From positions 62,001-126,000 of the forward strand of contig JAPTJF010000125.1 in assembly GCA_029339195.1 (NCBI GenBank): a stretch of DNA of 64,000 nt, read 5' to 3'. The DNA comes from Micractinium sp. NFX-FRZ. Its lineage: Eukaryota > Chlorophyta > Trebouxiophyceae > Chlorellales > Chlorellaceae. The notes under the pieces are model-generated. The model had not been told where the DNA came from, did not search any database, and was given only the letters and a program-made list of their open reading frames with translations. A program made the position numbers and the translations under genes. Shown piece by piece: positions 53,801-63,511 of the stretch; within the stretch, counting starts at the first letter, position 1; each line of letters opens with the position of its first letter.

Positions 53801-56800
53801 GGTGCACAGGAGTCCTCTGGCTGTCAGGGACCTGGCAAGCAGGGGACTGAACAGAGTCGCAACCTGGTGCTTTTGGCACTGTAAAGGTGCTGCCGCAACC
53901 GGACGTGCGCTGCCGCGTGCCGCACAGCGCGCGCCTCCCGCTTGCCGCCCACCTTGTCCTGCCCGCTCACCTCCCTGCCACCCCTCCCCTCCCTCCCACC
54001 CGCAGGCCCCCCTGTTTGTGCACTGGAACAACCGCCCCTGGCCCACCAACATGATCGTCATCGACAACTCCAGGTCAGCAGCAGCTGCTGGAGGTGCCAG
54101 CCTGGCGCCAGCCTGGCAGCCGAATGCATGTTATCATGTCTGGAAGCACGAGTGGCAGCTGCCCTGGCAGCATGTCCTTGTTTGTTGCAGTCGAGCAAAT
54201 GGCATGGCTGTCATCCTGGCGGCAGTGACAACGTGTCTACATTGGCAGTGGTGCCGGCATGCACGTGCCGTCCAGCCTCCGTCCGCACCTCTTGCCGGTG
54301 GGGTCCCACCCCTTCTGTTGCACCCCTGCCCACCCGGCCCCCGCACTACCAGCCTCCATGCTGCCTGCCTGCCCGCCCATCTTCCCTTGCCGCTCCCCCT
54401 TCCCCTCTGTTTGCCTGCAGGTGGTTTGGCATCCCCAGCTACCACGTGCAGCAGATGTTCCGCCAGGCTCAGGGCACACACTACCTGGCCACCGACGTCT
54501 TTACAGACCCCTCCTCAGAGGTGGGCGCACTTATTGCATGCATGTACTGGTTGCCTGCAAGGGCTGAGGTAGCTAGCGTACTCGTGGGTGCTCCCTGCAT
54601 CACTTTTGAGTGAGTGGTGATAGGCACGTGCCACGAGCAGGGCACATGTCCCCTGGACCAATGGCATTGCCCTGGGATCTTCCCATGAACAAGCACAGGG
54701 CCCCCCTGGGGATGGGAAGGGGCAAGCTAGCATAAGTGGGTTGGCCAGTAGTGGTTGCCGAGGTTCAGCGCCTGCGCCAAGGCAAGGAGCTCTCTACTGC
54801 TCCCACCACTGCCAAACCGTCTGCCCGAGTGCGTGCTGGAACGTGGAATTGGCTCTTGACGTAGCGCGCCATGGAGGGTCCGCACTGGTAGTGCTGGATG
54901 GGCCCTGGCCCTGCCCCTGGCCCCCCAGCACTACCAAGTGCGGGCCCTCCATGGCGCGCTACATAAAGAGCCATTTTCAAGTGCAGCACGCATAGGCACA
55001 TGCAGATCTGTGCTGAAGTCTGGCACCACCTCAAGGTGATGTCGCTTCCGACGCCACCCGGTCTAGGCGTGCACCAGGCGCCCCGCCACCGAGCCCCCCA
55101 CGTTTTGCTGCAACCGGTTTCGGCTGCCCTTACTCCAATGACACTCTGGCACCAGCAGTACCACTGGGTCTGCAGCCCGTTAGGATTACAGCTGCTGGCG
55201 CTCGGGTTTATACACCTTAATGACCCGCTATCTGATGGCTGGCCATACACAGCACCGCTGTGAAGGTGCGGCCCACACAGCATGCTTCCCACAGGCGATG
55301 GCCCCCTCCAACTGGGCCCTGGCCTCTTCCGCACCTCGGTGTGTTGGCACACTCGACTGCTGTCTGCTGCCTGGCCTTGCACAGCACTGCTGTGGAGGCC
55401 AGCAGCCTGGCAGCAGGTGAGGGTGGCCATGCACCCGGGGGCGCTGTGGGAGGCCAGGCCTCCAGCCCACAAGGGTCCAGGCGTTTACATTGGCGGTGCT
55501 TCACACCCACTTGGGCCTTCGCCTGTTCCAGCGCTCGGTTCGAGGGCTTGTTTCGTTAAAGTATGATGCCTGGCCTTGCACAGCACTGCTTTGGAGGCCA
55601 GCATCCTGGCAGCAGTTGAGCGGGGCTGTGAGCCGGGAGGTGTGAGAGGCCAGGCCTCTCCTGTGAAGACATGCCCTGCCTTGAACCCGCATGTTCTGCT
55701 GCAATCGGAGTGCACTACGTGGCTGCCCTGAGTGGCTGCCCTTCTCCAGTATAAACCTAGTGCCGGCACTACCTGGTACCTGCAGTCCACTGATTTAGCA
55801 GCCTCTGAGGGCAGCGCTGCTAGGTGCTGCCGTGAGCTCTTGAGCTCCACACGTTGTGCAGCAAGAGGCCATGCTGTTGGCCAGGAGGGGCAACATTTAC
55901 CTCTCCACCCACCGTGCTTCCCTCCCACGGGGCCGCGCACCCTCCCAGCGCTCGGGTTGGGATTGCTGCAGCTGTTGTCTGCTGCCTGGCCATTCACAGC
56001 ACTGCTGTGAAGGCCAGTAGTCCGGCAGCAGTTGAGGCGCGTCACAAGCCGGGGGCTGTGAGAGGCCGGGGTGCTGGTCACTGGGCGGCAAAGCGTTGCG
56101 TCTCACCGGCGGTGCTTCCCTCCTGTTTGGGCCCCGGCCTCTTCCACTGCTTGGTTCCTCGGCCGCCCGCGCAAGCTGTCTGCTGCCTGGCCATTCACAG
56201 CACTGCTGTGAAAGACATCTGTCTGGCAGCAGGTGACGGGACCTGTGAGCCAGTTGCGGGGGAAGACCGGGGTGCTGGTCAATGGGGGCAAAGAATTGCT
56301 TTACACCGGCGGTGCTTGCCCGTTGCGGGGCCCCTGCCTATTTCCCAGCCCTCGGTTACTTGCCTAGCTTGAATGCTGTCTGCTGCCTGGCCATGCACAG
56401 TACTGCTGTGGAGGCCAGCAGCCTGGCAGCAGGTGAGGCTGGCCATGAGCCGGGGGCTGTGAGAGGCCGGGGTGCTGGTCAATGGGGGTCTGAGCATTGC
56501 TTCACACCGGCGGTGCTTACCCGTTGCGGGGCCCTGGCCAACCCCACCGCTCGGTTTTCACACGTCATTCGTCCGCTGCCGGATGGCTGGCCATACACAG
56601 GACCGCTGTGAAGGCGCAGCCCACACAGCATGCTCCCCACAGGCGGTGGCCCCCTCCCACTGGGGCCCGGCCTCTTCCGGACCTCTGTTTGTTGGCAGAC
56701 TCCATTGCTGTCTGCTGCCTGGCCATGCACAGCACTGCTGTGAAGGACATCTGTCTGGCAGCAGGTGACGGGGGCTGAGCCAGGCGCTGGGGATGGCCGG

Positions 56801-58357
56801 GGTGGGGGTCACTGGGGGGCAAAGCATTGCTCCCCGCCGGCGGTGCTTACCCGTTGCGGGGCCCTGGCCTTTTCTCACCGCTCGGTTCCCCAGCTGCCTG
56901 TGCAGGCTGCCTGCTGCCTGGCCATGCACAGCACTGCTGTGAAGGCCAGCAGCCTGGCAGCAGGTGACGGGGCCTGTGAACCGGGCGCTGTGAGAGGCCA
57001 GGGCGCTGGCTTCGAGGGCAAAGCATTGCTCCCCGCCGACGGGTATCCTAGGATCTGGCCTCTTCTGCCGCTGGGTTTGCCGGCTGTCTGGCTGGCTGGT
57101 CAGGGCGCACATGACATGTGGAGGCAAGCTTCCCTCCCTTGCAGGTTCAAAAGGACACCTTGACTCTGGGGTACCCGTGCTTACAATTGTATGCATCACC
57201 TGCCCACTCACCTGCCTGCCTGCCTCCCTCCCTCCCACCCCTGCAGGTCCACCAAGACACCGTGGCCGCGTCGGCCACCTGCCAGAGCGCCGCCTGCGAC
57301 CGAATCGCCCTCAAAATCGTCAACTTCTCGTCCTTCCGCCAGCGCGTCGCGGGTGCGTGCATTTCTGTTTTGGGTGGTTCCGAGTTTTGGAAGGAGGGCC
57401 GCTTGAGAGCGGCCCATTCCACCAACTGGCCACCCGCACCACGGCCTGCCCCACTCGTTATTCTGGTCCCGCTGCCAACGCCCCTTCATATTCCATTCTC
57501 CCGCCTGACCTGCCCCTCCTGCCCCTGCCCCTAGTGCCCCCGCCCCTCCAGCAGTGGTGCTGCACGGCCAGACTGCGGCTTCGGCTGCCGCCTCAGCCGC
57601 CTCATACCGCCCCACCCGCCTGACCTCCCCCCGCCCCTCCTGCAGTGGTGCTGCACGGCCAGGCTGCGGCCTCTGTGATGGAGGAAGGGGAGATGGTCTA
57701 CCTGGCATCGGACCACCCCGAAGATGAAAACTCGTTTGAGCACCCAGACAAGGTGGGGTGGAGGTTACTAGTGGTGATGAGGAGGGTGCAGGGGGGCGAT
57801 CTGTGATGGTTAGGAAGGTACACACCAATCAATCGATCCCACCCAGACAAGGTGGGGTGGAGCAGGGTGCAGCCACTCCGTGTGTGGTGTTGAGGAGGGT
57901 GCAGGGTTGTGGGGGGACAGGGGGGCATAAGGGGCGGGGTGGTGTGCCACTTGCCAACCCCCGGCTGCGCTGCTTGATGGCTCCTCGTCTCCAGTGGGCC
58001 CCCACAGATCGCGTCTTCCTGTGGCGTGGGGGCCGGCCTGGGCTCCAAACTCTCGTGCTGCCACATCCCTCCCAGCCCTTCCTCACACCTGTTGGCACAC
58101 AGTTCCTCCGCACATCGCCCCCACTACCTCTTCTGCTCTCACCTCCATGCCATCCCCTCCCTGTCTCCCCTCTACCTGTCCCCTCCCACCCGCAGGTCTC
58201 CCCCGCCTCCTCCACAGTCGACGGTCTGGGCTCCAAGTTTGTGCTGCCAGTGGAGCCCTACAGCGTCAACATCCTCTCACTGCACCTCAGCTCCAGCCCA
58301 TCAGCAGCCCTGGAAAGCGGCTCTGGCGCAGGGGCAGACGGCATTGCCGCCGCCTGA
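47248..58357 (+). CDS. Secreted alpha-L-arabinofuranosidase, GH51
   Basis: Retaining glycosidase that removes arabinofuranosyl residues from cell-wall polysaccharides or glycoproteins. Nineteen GT-AG exons: 47248-47448, 47693-47710, 47926-48167, 48762-48874, 49215-49309, 49517-49646, 49935-50091, 50540-50649, 51000-51116, 51426-51504, 51838-51913, 52376-52506, 52907-52998, 53487-53599, 54006-54073, 54421-54520, 57247-57352, 57646-57752, 58196-58357; 738 residues. Signal peptide MASARLLPLLIAAVVLSGSA. Family landmarks: SKVLYGIFFEEIGHAGDGGL (exon 2 is an 18-nt microexon), FTRFPGGCYVEG, RASMGRKDPW, acid/base Glu about 446 in NYMAIGNEDCG, nucleophile Glu about 521 in SEYAVTDGG, APLFVHWNNRPW, and a C-terminal beta domain ending IAAA. 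The nucleophile codon is split by an intron (G|AG). Intron 16 is 2.7 kb and full of repeats. Slightly longer than the roughly 670-residue plant enzymes. Confidence 0.95.
48528..48790 (+). repeat. Three tandem copies of the GH51 exon 4 start
   Basis: The acceptor and first codons of exon 4 (tgcag|C AAC GAC ATT ATC) occur at 48762. Decayed copies with intact tgcag acceptors start at 48536 and 48646. Spacing is 110 and 116 bp and the C-rich intron between them is repeated too. Confidence 0.85.
50390..50580 (+). repeat. Duplicated start of GH51 exon 8
   Basis: The acceptor plus about 38 exon bases (cgcag|FTRFPGGCYVEG) occur almost unchanged at 50399 and 50540. Only the second copy continues in frame to the conserved DVMSNAFRW and a donor, so the first is taken as a decoy. 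Confidence 0.9.
50823..50874. repeat. (TGCC)n microsatellite
   Basis: About 12-13 perfect tetranucleotide units lie in the GH51 intron between exons 8 and 9. Confidence 0.95.
51463..51715 (+). repeat. Three copies of the GH51 exon 10 end
   Basis: The exon end with donor (IMGAPD then AG|GTGGGC, 51463-51515) recurs at about 51561-51612 with AG|GTGGGC kept, and at about 51675-51715 with the donor mutated to GGCGGCC. Confidence 0.8.
54831..54993. repeat. Near-perfect inverted repeat (hairpin) in GH51 intron 16
   Basis: Inner arms 54851-54897 and 54925-54972 pair with three mismatches and one one-base bulge around a 27-nt loop. Weaker pairing extends to about 54831 and 54993. It could be a foldback/MITE-like insertion or a small-RNA precursor-like hairpin. 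I see no clear target-site duplication. Confidence 0.8.
55230..57020 (+). repeat. Roughly 200-bp tandem repeat array in GH51 intron 16
   Basis: About nine degenerate copies share the core ggctggccat.cacag..ctgctgtg / ctgcctggccatgcacag. Cores are near 55237, 55361, 55568, 55982, 56181, 56381, 56578, 56711 and 56911, many spaced close to 200 bp. Copies also share a gcaggtga donor-like motif and a ccgctcggtt motif. No ORF is conserved through the units. Confidence 0.85.
57138..57866 (+). repeat. Decayed copies of GH51 exon 17 and 18 edges
   Basis: A copy of the exon 17 start (real 57247, gcag|VHQDTVAA) sits at about 57138-57168 as gcag|VQKDTLTL. The exon 18 start (real 57646, gcag|TGGTGCTGCACGGCCAG) is copied at about 57541-57585. 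Its end (real 57741-57762, HPDK|GTGGGG) is copied at about 57841-57866. Confidence 0.85.
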
Positions 58358-59647
58358 GCCGCTGCTGTGGAAGAGTTGGCTTTGCAGCGGCTTCCGCTGG
58401 CCTGGCCTTCATGGGGGCAGAGCTGGTTGCACAAGCCCGGCAGCGAATTCTCCCCTGGTATTACTCAGCCTGGCTCGCTAGCTGCGTGGTGGCATGTAGG
58501 TCTCAATTTTGAACAGTTTTTGTACAGTGCCCTACGCGCATGCACACCACACACCCTAGTTTTGACTCGTGCTGCTGCTTTTGTTCCACCGCCCCACCCG
58601 GCCTGCTGCCGGTGCCCTGCTGTACATCCCCCCACCTGTGCATTGCATGCCCCCCACCCTGCCATTTTTAGCTAGACCCCCCCGCTGCATACCCGCCGGT
58701 GCAGCCCCAGGCCGCTGCCATTTGCTGCCTGGCGGCCTGATGAGCGCCCACCCATGCCCCTATGCAAACATGCCATCTGGAATGCGTTCTTGTAAGTCTC
58801 AACAGAAAATCAAACCCAAACCTGCGTGCGGGATGTGCACCAGGGCGCAGACGCGTGGGCCAGGCTTGCTCTCTGGTCAGTAAGTACAGTGCAAGCACAT
58901 GCTGCACCGGGCGCTCTGCGCGCCCCGACGTGTTTTCCCATGAACGACCTTGCGCAGCGTCAGATACTGCGGGCCGCAAAACGTGAAGGGTGGCTGCGAG
59001 CCTTGCACAGAACAGCGGGCAGCGGCGGTGTGACGAGCACTTGCCTGCAGATGCCATACCTTTGCCATTCGACGTACCCTTGGCAGCACTGATCTCAATG
59101 CTGGTGCTGGGAAGTTGCCCATATTTCCACCCCTTCTCACGGCTCCTCTGATGCCCCATCTGACATCCTGGGTGGGTGCCTGCTCGGCTTCCCTTGGCGC
59201 CTGCCCGGCTGCTGTCGCTCCAAAGGGTCGGCTGGCAGGGTTATTGCGCCTCATGTGTTACGGTCGTGGTCTCCCAAACCACGAATGCTGCCAACACCAA
59301 GAAGGAGAGTTTTCAATAGGTATCATTCCCAGCTGGGTGAGGCAGCTCTGAATCCGGCCACAGGGTGCCCTGGTCATCTCCTGCGCCCACCCACCAGGGA
59401 ATTCTGCGCTTCTGCCCGAACCAGGGGCAAGTTTCCTAGTTTCGCCTAGCTTATGACAAGTGAGGTGCCTTCGTGCAGAGAGAACGCATGGAAAAGGGCT
59501 AGGCAGCGTGCCAGCGATACTTGCTTTGCGGCAGGTGTGGCGGCGCTGACCTGGCACTGCTGTACATGCCTTGCGCGAACCCTCGCCCCCGACAGATGCA
59601 TTTTCAAATTCATCCTCGCTCCGCAGCCGTCGCAGCCGCTTGACATA
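58358..59647. other. Intergenic region after GH51
   Basis: About 1.3 kb. It holds the GH51 3' UTR with TGTAA at 58791-58795 and presumably the promoter of the next gene. A short perfect hairpin (CGTGGT/ACCACG) is at about 59264-59283. No other gene is recognised. Confidence 0.55.
58791..58795 (+). terminator. Poly(A) signal TGTAA for GH51
   Basis: About 435 nt after the GH51 stop codon, on the coding strand. Confidence 0.5.
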
Positions 59648-60333
59648 ATGGTAGCCTGCCGCCGCCTGCTCCGGCTCGCCCTGCTCCTCGTGCCCCTGGT
59701 CGAAGCGGCCCTCAGCACCGCAGCAGCAGTGCAGGGGCACAGTCAAAGCTACCGTCGCCTGCAGCAGGAGGATTCGTTGCCCGCCGCAAACGGCATCGGC
59801 ACCGCCGGCGCTGCCGGCCCGCCCGCCCCGCCGCCGCTCGCACCAGTGACAGAGAGCGCATCCCTTGAAAGCTGCCAAACGGCGATCGGCGAACTGTTCA
59901 TGAACTGTGCTGTCAGCCTGGATCGCATCACTCTAGTGTACGGCCGCGGCAGCGAGGCGCCGCCCACCGATGGCGAGCGTGCGGTGGCAGTGAAGGGCCT
60001 AGACGCCGCTGGCCTGCCGCCCGCAAAGTAAGCAGGCCTGCTAGCAGGCGGGCGGGCGCGTGGTTGTGCAGGCTGCAGCACACCGCCACCACGGTGCCGC
60101 GCCTGCTGACCTCCATGCCCCGCCTCCTCCCCCCTCCCTACCCACCCAGGTGCTGCGCCGCCGCGTCCGCCCTCCGTGCCTCAGGCTGCCTCTGCTCACC
60201 AGACCTTCTGGAAGCCCTGTCAGCATGGCTGCATGAGGCGTCCCAAACTGAGCTGGCGTATATCCAAGGTGCTGAGGACATTGTGCAGGCAGCCTGCCCG
60301 GGTGGCAAGCAGTGGCCCGCCTGCGCCGGCTAG
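59648..60333 (+). CDS. Small secreted eight-cysteine protein, copy A
   Basis: Two exons, 59648-60027 and 60150-60333, 187 residues, GT-AG. The signal peptide is hydrophobic (LLRLALLLVPLVEA), followed by a RRLQQ motif and a Pro/Ala linker. The mature domain has exactly eight cysteines in the order C-X10-C-X40-CC-X10-CXC-X33-C-X8-C, the topology of the plant prolamin/non-specific lipid-transfer (eight-cysteine motif) superfamily, with longer second and fifth loops than classical LTPs. The intron falls directly before the CC pair (AA|G TGC TGC). A diagnostic segment SLDRITLVYGRGSE is shared with the paralogue at 61460. The function is unknown: lipid binding is a hypothesis from cysteine spacing only. 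An in-frame upstream extension to 59453 lacks a signal peptide at its start and was not chosen. Confidence 0.75.
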
Positions 60334-60724
60334 CTGGCTCCCCTGTGCCGCAACAAGTGAGAACCCCATACCGAACTCAACCAAACCGCACCATGCTTGG
60401 AAGCAGTCTCCCACTGCTAGCACGTTTTGAGGATGATATTGCGCAATGCTTATAGCACTGAGTGCAGGCAGCTGCCCTGCTGCCATCGTCAATGTAGTTC
60501 CTCATTCTTGCCATGCAACTTCTTGTCTGCCGTCGATCAACAGCCAGCGCCAGCGGCCCCGCTCCGCCTGCTGGCACCGCCTCCGCCCTGCTCTAGTATC
60601 CACATTCCCTCGATCTCTCCCTGCATTCTGTTGCCAAGATTGTGTATTATTGTTAGGTAACAGGCACACAGGGGCGCAGCAAGAGCACAAGTTCAGGGCC
60701 AGTGCCTGGGGAGCTGGCTGATCC
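60334..60724. other. Spacer between eight-cysteine copies A and B
   Basis: About 390 bp of mixed composition with no TGTAA and no gene that I can identify. Confidence 0.5.
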
Positions 60725-61171
60725 ATGCAGGCACATCCACGCAGGCACATCGCGGCCTGGGGCACTGAAGTTGAGTGGGCACCCCGTGCCCTGAACGTCT
60801 CCCTCGAAAGTCGGCCCTGCAGAGAGCCTGAGCTCGCACCCGACACTGCCTTTGGAAATTATGCTAAGTTTCACACCCTCCTCCGCCTCTCCCTGCTCCT
60901 CATATCCCTCTGTGGAACGGCCACTGTCCTCTCAGCAGAGCTGCAGCGCTCAGAGCGGCGCAGGCTGCAGCAGGGCGCGCCCCCCCAGGCGCCCCGACCT
61001 GCGCTGGACGGGGCGAAGGGCGCCGGCGCCGGCCGGCAGGCACTGCCACCCGTGCCCTCTCCACAGGCCTCTGCCTTGGATGTCTGCCAAGCGACAATCG
61101 AAGGCATGCAGTTTAGTCATGTGCGCACGTTGCCAGTTGGGCCTTGCATCAAGCGCGCCCACTGGAGATAA
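60725..61171 (+). pseudogene. Truncated third member of the eight-cysteine family, copy B
   Basis: The open frame contains the family's leader (LLRLSLLLISL), the RRRLQQG motif, the Pro/Ala linker and the first conserved block with cysteine 1 (ALDVCQATIEG). It then diverges to an unrelated 20-odd residue end and a stop. Cysteines 2-8 and the second exon are missing. No ATG lies just upstream of the signal-like segment; the only in-frame ATG (60725) adds about 50 unrelated residues. It sits between two intact paralogues, so a partial tandem duplicate is the best reading. Confidence 0.65.
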
Positions 61172-61459
61172 GGCCACCTGACCTGCCGTCCCTCATCCGC
61201 CTGCTGCCACTAAACAACCCGCTCTGATCCACCTGCTGTCAGCCTTCTTTTGATCTACGTTATCATATTTAATTATCAGCCGCCCTCGACGGACTTTCCA
61301 GCACTCACAGAGATGGAGAGATCTGGACAGGCTGGCCAAGAGAGCATGATCAGAGGGTAAAGGCAGTCGAGCGGGCACCCTCGAGATCTTCTCTTTAGCC
61401 GCATCTCATCCTGCTGGGGGGAGGCGGTGCAACCTGCCAGCCCGCGCTCAAGGCGCAGG
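61172..61459. other. Spacer between copies B and C
   Basis: 288 bp, partly AT-rich (about 61255-61285). It must contain the promoter of copy C; no motif recognised. Confidence 0.45.
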
Positions 61460-62201
61460 ATGGTGGTAGAGTTTCGCGCGCTCCGACTGGCCCTGCTGTT
61501 GGTGTCGCTCGCCGGCCCGATCAGCGGCAACTCAGCAGCAGGGCAGCTCCTGACGGGCCGCCGCCTTTTGCAAGAAAGCGATCCTCCAGAAGCGCCGCTG
61601 CCTGCTGTCGGTGGCGCCGCCAGCCCGCCGCCACCGGTCCCGCCGCCGCCCACGCCCACAGCAGAGTCTTCCCTGGACAGCTGCACAGCAGCCATCAATG
61701 GCGTGTTTGAAAACTGCGCCATCAGCCTGGACCGCATCACAATAGTGTACAGCCGTGGCAGCGAGGTGCTGCCCACCGAGGAGGAGAAGGCAGCGGCGGT
61801 GAACAGCCTCGAGAGCGCTGGCCTGCCGCCCGCCAGGTACGCCCAGGGGCAGGTCACGGTCAGAGGTACTGCCCCGTAGCTGTGGTCACGCTTTGCCGCT
61901 GGCAGTGCAACTGCCAGCAGGATTCGAGCGCCTCTTCGCTGCAATGACCCGCGCTGCTGTGCTGCAGCTCACAGCAGGGCGCCCCTCCCGCCCCTCCCCT
62001 CAACCCTGCCTGTGCAGGTGCTGCGGCGCCCTGTCGGCCCTGCTGAGCTCGCGCTGCCTCTGCTCTGAAGCACTGCTGGAGGACCTGGCCAGCTGGCTGT
62101 TTGAGGGCGCCCGGGTCGAGCTGACGTTTGTGCAGGGAGCCGAGGCAATCCTGCAGGCGGCCTGCCCCGCCAGCATGCCGGGGCCCACCTGCTTTGGGTG
62201 A
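61460..62201 (+). CDS. Small secreted eight-cysteine protein, copy C
   Basis: Two exons, 61460-61836 and 62018-62201, 186 residues, GT-AG. Signal peptide (LRLALLLVSLAGPISG), RRLLQ motif, Pro-rich linker with PPPPVPPPP, then the eight-cysteine domain with the same spacing as copy A (10/40/0/10/1/33/8). The intron is at the same place, phase 2, just before the CC pair (AG|G TGC TGC). Shared blocks include SLDRITIVYSRGSE, ESAGLPPARCCGALS and FVQGAEAILQAACP. It probably acts outside the cell or in the wall. An in-frame extension to 61427 exists, but starting at 61460 places the signal peptide at the N-terminus. Confidence 0.75.
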
Positions 62202-62962
62202 GCCTGACCCCGGGGGCCGACAGAGGCAGCCCCCTACCGCCGCATGGGTGCCATATGCTGTTGAGCAGTATGCGGTTATAAGCAGCAGTATATCTCCATG
62301 CCAACAAAGCAATTGAGCATACTAAGTTAAATTTAAGTTTACCACGTATTGCCCTGAAAGTGCTAGCTCGTTTCTGCCACAGTTTGTCACTGTGCACCCC
62401 AGCCCCTTGTACCCTTGAGGCAGCCCAAAGCAGGCACACACACGCCAACATCCCTAGCCTGTCCACCCCTCCTGCCTGCTTGCCTGCACCTAGCCCTGCC
62501 CGCTCCTCCGCACCCATCACGCCTTGCTCCTCACCACTCACCCTGTGGCGCCTGCTTGCACCACACACTGCCCCACAAGCCTCTGCCCCTTGCTGCTCTC
62601 CGCCACCCAGCTCTTGCGCTGTCTTGCGTTCTCAACTTTTGGCGGCAGTGTTACTGGATTGCACGGCCCAGCAAGAATAGCAGAGTGCTGTGAAATTGGC
62701 AGTGTGTCAGGCGCAGGCAGGCACGAGAGGCGTCAGCCTCTCCTCGATCATCAAGCAAGTGTTGTGGCGGTGAAAGCAGTGGGAGCCCGGACAAGCAAAA
62801 TAAGTGTGCTGCGCATTGCAGGGAGTTGTGCGCGTTGTGCAGGAGCATGAACTGATGGCTGTGCTGCACGCCCGACCAGCGCGCCAAGTTGATGCCGCCA
62901 AGTGGCCAGGCTGTAGGGACAAGCCGAGTGAGTGTTGTGCAGGAGGGGGTCACGGGTGCTCT
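62202..62962. other. Convergent 3' region with a relic exon copy
   Basis: About 760 bp between copy C and the RETICULATA-like gene. It begins with an AT-rich patch (about 62265-62345). At about 62845-62905 (minus strand) there is a decayed copy of the final exon of the neighbouring gene, reading GGINLARWSGVQ without the stop. No other gene. Confidence 0.6.
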
Positions 62963-63511
62963 CTACTGCACGCCCGCCCAGCGAGCCAGGTCAATAAAAT
63001 TCTCCCCTCCCACCACGTTGTTGGCAAACCGGATGGCCAGGGTGGTGAGGTAGGCGATCTGGGGGATGCGGCGCGCGATGGTCTGCAGGAGGGGGATGGA
63101 GCAATGGAGGGAAGGAGCCAGGCAGGCAGGGAGGGGAGGTGAGCAGGGCGGAAAGGGGAAGCACCTTGCCATGGTGTGCATAGGACCCAAGGAGAGGAGG
63201 GAGGGCAGTGGGAAGGGTGATGAGGGCATGTGAGGGCGGGCGAGGGCGGGAAGGAGGGAGGGAGACACGTTCAAGCACCGGACATAATGGGGCGGGCGCA
63301 GCGGCTGTGGCACGCACAGGGCAGCGCCTGCCGCTGCCAGCCACCCGCTGCCTGCACACTTTGCTTCGACCGCCGGCTGCTGCCTTCCTTCCCACTTCTC
63401 ATCAAGACACGCACCACATCCACAAAAGCACCCCCCCCCACACACACACACCTCGTCAACAATGCGCTCCAGGCCAAACACAGCCTGGTAGCGGGAGTTG
63501 GAGGACAGGCC
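62963..63511 (-). CDS. C-terminal part of a RETICULATA-related (DUF3411) chloroplast-membrane protein
   Basis: Two in-phase exons are certain: 63511-63452 (GLSSNSRYQAVFGLERIVDE) and 63082-62963 (ARRIPQIAYLTTLAIRFANN, VVGGENFIDLARWAGVQ, stop). The SSN-RYQ...G-E, R-ANN-V-GG and AR-G-Q pattern fits the C-terminal block of plant RETICULATA/RER/LCD1 proteins, which sit in the plastid envelope and affect leaf development and plastid metabolism. The 5' part runs towards the right edge. A possible further exon around 63978-63893 (LWGVRLAIRVPAAMLVWGMF) is suggestive, but does not join in phase to 63511 without another exon, so it is not included. Confidence 0.75.
   Translation of the reverse strand, partial: GLSSNSRYQAVFGLERIVDEVCVCGGGCFCGCGACLDEKWEGRQQPAVEAKCAGSGWLAAAGAALCVPQPLRPPHYVRCLNVSPSLLPALARPHMPSSPFPLPSLLSLGPMHTMARCFPFPPCSPPLPACLAPSLHCSIPLLQTIARRIPQIAYLTTLAIRFANNVVGGENFIDLARWAGVQ

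Noticed and set aside
55230..57020. CRISPR array
   Set aside because: Units are about 200 bp, degenerate, without unique spacers, and lie in a eukaryotic intron.
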